Source of the DNA: Zasmidium citrigriseum
Taxonomy: Eukaryota > Ascomycota > Dothideomycetes > Mycosphaerellales > Mycosphaerellaceae
Assembly: GCA_002786025.1 (NCBI GenBank)
Contig: NHNW01000015.1
Location: forward strand, 248,001-312,000
Direction: 5' to 3'
Length of the DNA stretch: 64,000 nt
In this document: positions 61,435 to 64,000 of the stretch, in pieces
Position numbering within the stretch: the stretch's first letter is position 1
How the letters are laid out: each line of letters opens with the position of its first letter
The notes under the pieces: generated by a model
Seen by the model: the letters and a program-made list of their open reading frames with translations, nothing else
What the model was told of the DNA's origin: nothing
Databases searched by the model: none
Program-made: the position numbers and the translations under genes

Positions 61435-62704
61435 ATGCCTGCGCAACAAGACAACATTGCTGGCCCAAGCAGCAACAACGGGGGCAATGGGCTTGAAACA
61501 GCTCCCACTACATCTTCGACGCCCGGAGATGGTATCGTCGCCGGTGGTGTGGCCACAGCCACGAGCACCAGCAGCTTCTCTACTGGAAGTCCGACAATGT
61601 CCAGTCAACGCCAGTCCACTACTCGGGGAGCTGTACAGACAGCAACTTCCAGCAATGCTTCTCCAAAGCAAACAGGAGGCAATTCCAACACTGGAGCGAT
61701 AGCTGGTGCTGCAGTCGGTGCCGCAGTGGGCGCAGCATTGATCGCAGTCCTTCTCACATGGCTCATCATGAGAAGACGCAACGGAAGAAGATCCCGGACC
61801 TACTCTCAGCGCAGCAGGTCCTTCGATACCACCAAAGATGGGATCGAAATCCATGAAAGATCCATGGCAGCTGTAGCGAAGCCGGCGGATTCATGGCAGG
61901 CTCATATACCACGGCCGGCGGACGATCGATCGATTCAGCGCGCTGTCAAGAGTCTTTTCGATCATATTGATACGCATGTCGACAACTTCTACCAGAAAGA
62001 TGCAGTCGATGACTTTCAGACCGACCAAGAAGCTTTGGAGCATGTCGATTCCGAATATCTGCCTGCGCCTATCGGTCGGTTGCTTCAGGACCCAACGCTC
62101 GTGCCGTTTGTGATCAAGCATTGCATCGCCGGCTTGTTCGCTAGGAGTATGGATTCCGCGACCTCATCTGACTACTCGCTGCTTCCTGGGCATTTGACAA
62201 CGATGACTCTATCGAAGCGTGTTTCTCGAAGGGAAGAGAATGGTAAGATCTCAGAACATCATCTACACTGAGTCAGACTTCGTAGAGCTAACAACGATGC
62301 TTCTAGTGACCCAACAAGCCTACAGCCAGTGGAAGCTGCTCAGCAACTACCTCTATCCCAACCCAGAGGAAGTTCCTTCGTTTGTCCAAAGCCGGGACGA
62401 TTCTTCCCGGCGAATCATCGAAATCCTCGACGGAGCTTTTCGCGCCTGGCAGAAGCAGGCCGATGCTGATCTCCGACAACATCAGAGGAGCTTGATCAGA
62501 CTTGCCAGCAACACTGTTACGCTTGTTGCTTCCCATCCTTCGAATCTGGATTTCTTCTGGGAGAGGAAGAATGCTGATCGGAACGAGAGTGCAACTCGGT
62601 CGACGCTTGTTGTTTATCCTGGAATGCAGAGGACGACCGATGAGAATGGAGTCGCGTTGAGTCGTTGGCAGGAGCTTGTTGCACGACAAACGATTGCTTT
62701 GTGA
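61435..62704 (+). CDS. Hypothetical single-pass membrane protein
   Basis: Exons 61435-62242 and 62307-62704 (64-bp intron, GTAAGA...CTTCTAG) give 401 residues. There is no clear signal peptide. The N-terminal ~85 residues are Ser/Thr/Gly-rich and probably extracellular and O-glycosylated. A Gly/Ala-rich transmembrane segment (GAIAGAAVGAAVGAALIAVLLTWLIM, ~86-111) is followed by a strongly basic stop-transfer (RRRNGRRSR). The cytosolic part (~115-401) has helices and mixed charge, with no recognised domain. The layout is that of fungal sensor-like membrane proteins (mucin-type ectodomain, AG-rich membrane segment, unique cytosolic tail), but without a WSC or similar module. The start could lie further upstream if a missed exon carries a signal peptide. 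Confidence 0.65.
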
Positions 62705-62823
62705 TCTTGTATTGATGACGAAAGGACAGATGCGATGATGTTCATACATTGTATGTATTGAAACGCTATTGACCATGATCAACTACTCCTTTTGTATGTT
62801 CGGAGACTGCAGGCTATCTTTCA

Positions 62824-63939
62824 TCATTCCATCTGCTGACTCCGCCGCGGTGCTGCAGAATCCAGACTATCCAACGCCATCGAAGGACGATAGGGTATAT
62901 ACTGAGGCTCCTCATCATAATCAGTGACGGTCAGAGACAAGACTGACATTCCATCGTTGAGCTCGTCTGCTTCCGTTAGCTCAGGTAGATCTGCTGGCAG
63001 GCTCTGTGTCGGACGGAGGCTTGCAAGGCTTTCGAACGACGAGTTTGCTGAAGCTTGCATACCTGTCACTGTCCTCGTCCGTTGGCGTCGACTCCGTCGT
63101 CTGGTGGTGGACAGAAACATGTCGGCTTCTTCGGATCTGGCGGTTTGTGATGCTGCAACGCTTTCTTCAGAATTGCGGGCATCGACAGTAGGTGACGTCG
63201 ATCCAGATTGCAGAGTCGGACCAAGGTTTGGACTCAAATTTGGACTGGGTTCTGGGCGTGGCATCCTGTTGCTCCTCCTGGGACGCAACGGCTGTGGTAT
63301 CGATATATTCAACCCATTAGCTACTTCAGGAAGCTCTGCAGGAGTGCTTGGTCGGGATTGCTCAGCCATGGTCTGTCGACTCGCCCGCCTTTGAATATTT
63401 CGTTGCCTGCCAGCGGATAGAAACATTGCCTCATCATATGTCGGTGGAGGCCGAAAGTCTCCTCCTGGGGAGTTTGGAGCGACCACGGCTGGAGCTTGCG
63501 TCCGGCTCTCTCTGTTCATGAGAGTTGTGAAAGTGCTGTTCAATGTCTGACTCGCAATCGCCAGTTGTGTCAAGGTGACCTGCACGTTGGGAGAGTCGCG
63601 GAGCATGTAAAGTACTCGAGTATTGAATCTCACTCGGCCTCCTGAGACGCTCATGTCCGCCCGTGGCCGCTCTGCGAGGGCAGCGACTTGTGTGATGGCT
63701 CGATCGGCGTGGGTGAAACAGCTGTCGAAGGTCTTCTTCTCGAACGTGGTGAAGAGAGAGGACTTCTTGTGCCGCAAGGTTCGTGCATCGTGGAGCTGGC
63801 TGACAACTTGGTCGACGGTCGCAAGGAGACTTCGGGCTTGATCATCGACAGCACAGATCTCGAAGATCTTCTCTGCTGTTTTCACGGTCGAGACGATGAC
63901 GCCGGAGAAGGCCGAGATTGTCGTCGTTACTGGATCCAT
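62824..63939 (-). CDS. Hypothetical protein with helical N-terminal domain
   Basis: Single exon of 371 residues from the ATG at 63939. The N-terminal ~140 residues (MDPVTTTISAFSGVIVSTVK, then KIFEICAVDDQARSLLATVDQV) form a predicted helical domain like those at the N-terminus of many fungal proteins of NLR-like and related defence or signalling families. No NACHT, kinase or repeat module follows. The C-terminal ~220 residues are disordered, Pro/Ser/Arg/Thr-rich, with an internal NLSPNLGPT repeat. The likeness to fungal N-domains is a pattern judgement, not a search result, and the function is unknown. Confidence 0.6.
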   Translation of the reverse strand: MDPVTTTISAFSGVIVSTVKTAEKIFEICAVDDQARSLLATVDQVVSQLHDARTLRHKKSSLFTTFEKKTFDSCFTHADRAITQVAALAERPRADMSVSGGRVRFNTRVLYMLRDSPNVQVTLTQLAIASQTLNSTFTTLMNRESRTQAPAVVAPNSPGGDFRPPPTYDEAMFLSAGRQRNIQRRASRQTMAEQSRPSTPAELPEVANGLNISIPQPLRPRRSNRMPRPEPSPNLSPNLGPTLQSGSTSPTVDARNSEESVAASQTARSEEADMFLSTTRRRSRRQRTRTVTGMQASANSSFESLASLRPTQSLPADLPELTEADELNDGMSVLSLTVTDYDEEPQYIPYRPSMALDSLDSAAPRRSQQME

Positions 63940-64000
63940 CGTCTCGCGTCTCCCTCTTTTCGCTCTGGCTTATACCGAATGTTGAATCCGTTCACAGTGG

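Noticed and set aside
1..64000. Search by eye for CRISPR arrays, transposases, reverse transcriptases and polyketide or peptide synthetase genes
   Set aside because: None found. The EthD, GST, Zn2Cys6 and permease genes are scattered among housekeeping genes and do not form a biosynthetic cluster.

Overview
This 64 kb window is nuclear DNA of a filamentous ascomycete (Pezizomycotina). The gene content (three HET-domain genes, Zn2Cys6-type regulators, EthD, p24, Sec12, a fungal protoglobin-domain protein) and the many short GT-AG introns (about 46 to 210 bp, often with CTAAC/CTGAC-like branch sites) show this. Similarity of several hypothetical proteins to the style of Mycosphaerella-type fungi suggests Dothideomycetes, but that is inference. 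About 30 protein genes are supported. No rRNA, convincing tRNA, CRISPR, transposase or complete transposon was seen.

Layout. 1-5.8 kb: a truncated gene end, a regulator-like protein without a zinc cluster, a p24 cargo receptor, an EthD protein and a GT90 glycosyltransferase. 5.8-7.7 kb: non-coding, with a three-copy ~180-bp tandem repeat. 7.7-13.4 kb: divergent Ubp15/USP7-type deubiquitinase and mitochondrial PDK/BCKDK-type kinase. 13.4-18.3 kb: degenerate ~150-bp repeats, an APC-family permease and a thioesterase. 18.9-22.1 kb: divergent TRM6 and mitochondrial Trp-tRNA synthetase. 22.4-29 kb: HET gene, Zn2Cys6 factor, second HET gene. 29.8-33.4 kb: a large unknown protein and a DUF1295 membrane protein. 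34-35.1 kb: two tandem small secreted proteins sharing a promoter block. 35.6-41.9 kb: a GST, purine nucleoside phosphorylase, Fcf2, Sec12 and a DUF3632-like protein. 43.3-45.5 kb: a secreted cysteine-repeat protein that appears fused to an RNase T1-like domain. 45.5-49.5 kb: a gene-poor stretch. 49.5-56 kb: a CRIB protein, alpha-actinin and a protoglobin-domain protein. 56.7-64 kb: third HET gene, a convergent Hsp70-like ATPase, a single-pass membrane protein and a helical N-domain protein.

How it fits together. Conserved housekeeping genes (protein sorting, tRNA modification, mitochondrial translation and metabolism, rRNA processing, actin cytoskeleton) are interleaved with accessory genes typical of recognition or interaction functions: HET proteins, small secreted proteins and the candidate secreted ribonuclease fusion. 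The most unusual candidate is the 43.3-45.5 kb gene, followed by the duplicated secreted-protein pair with its duplicated promoter element. Gene models were built by hand from splice signals and reading frame; exon coordinates are in each entry.
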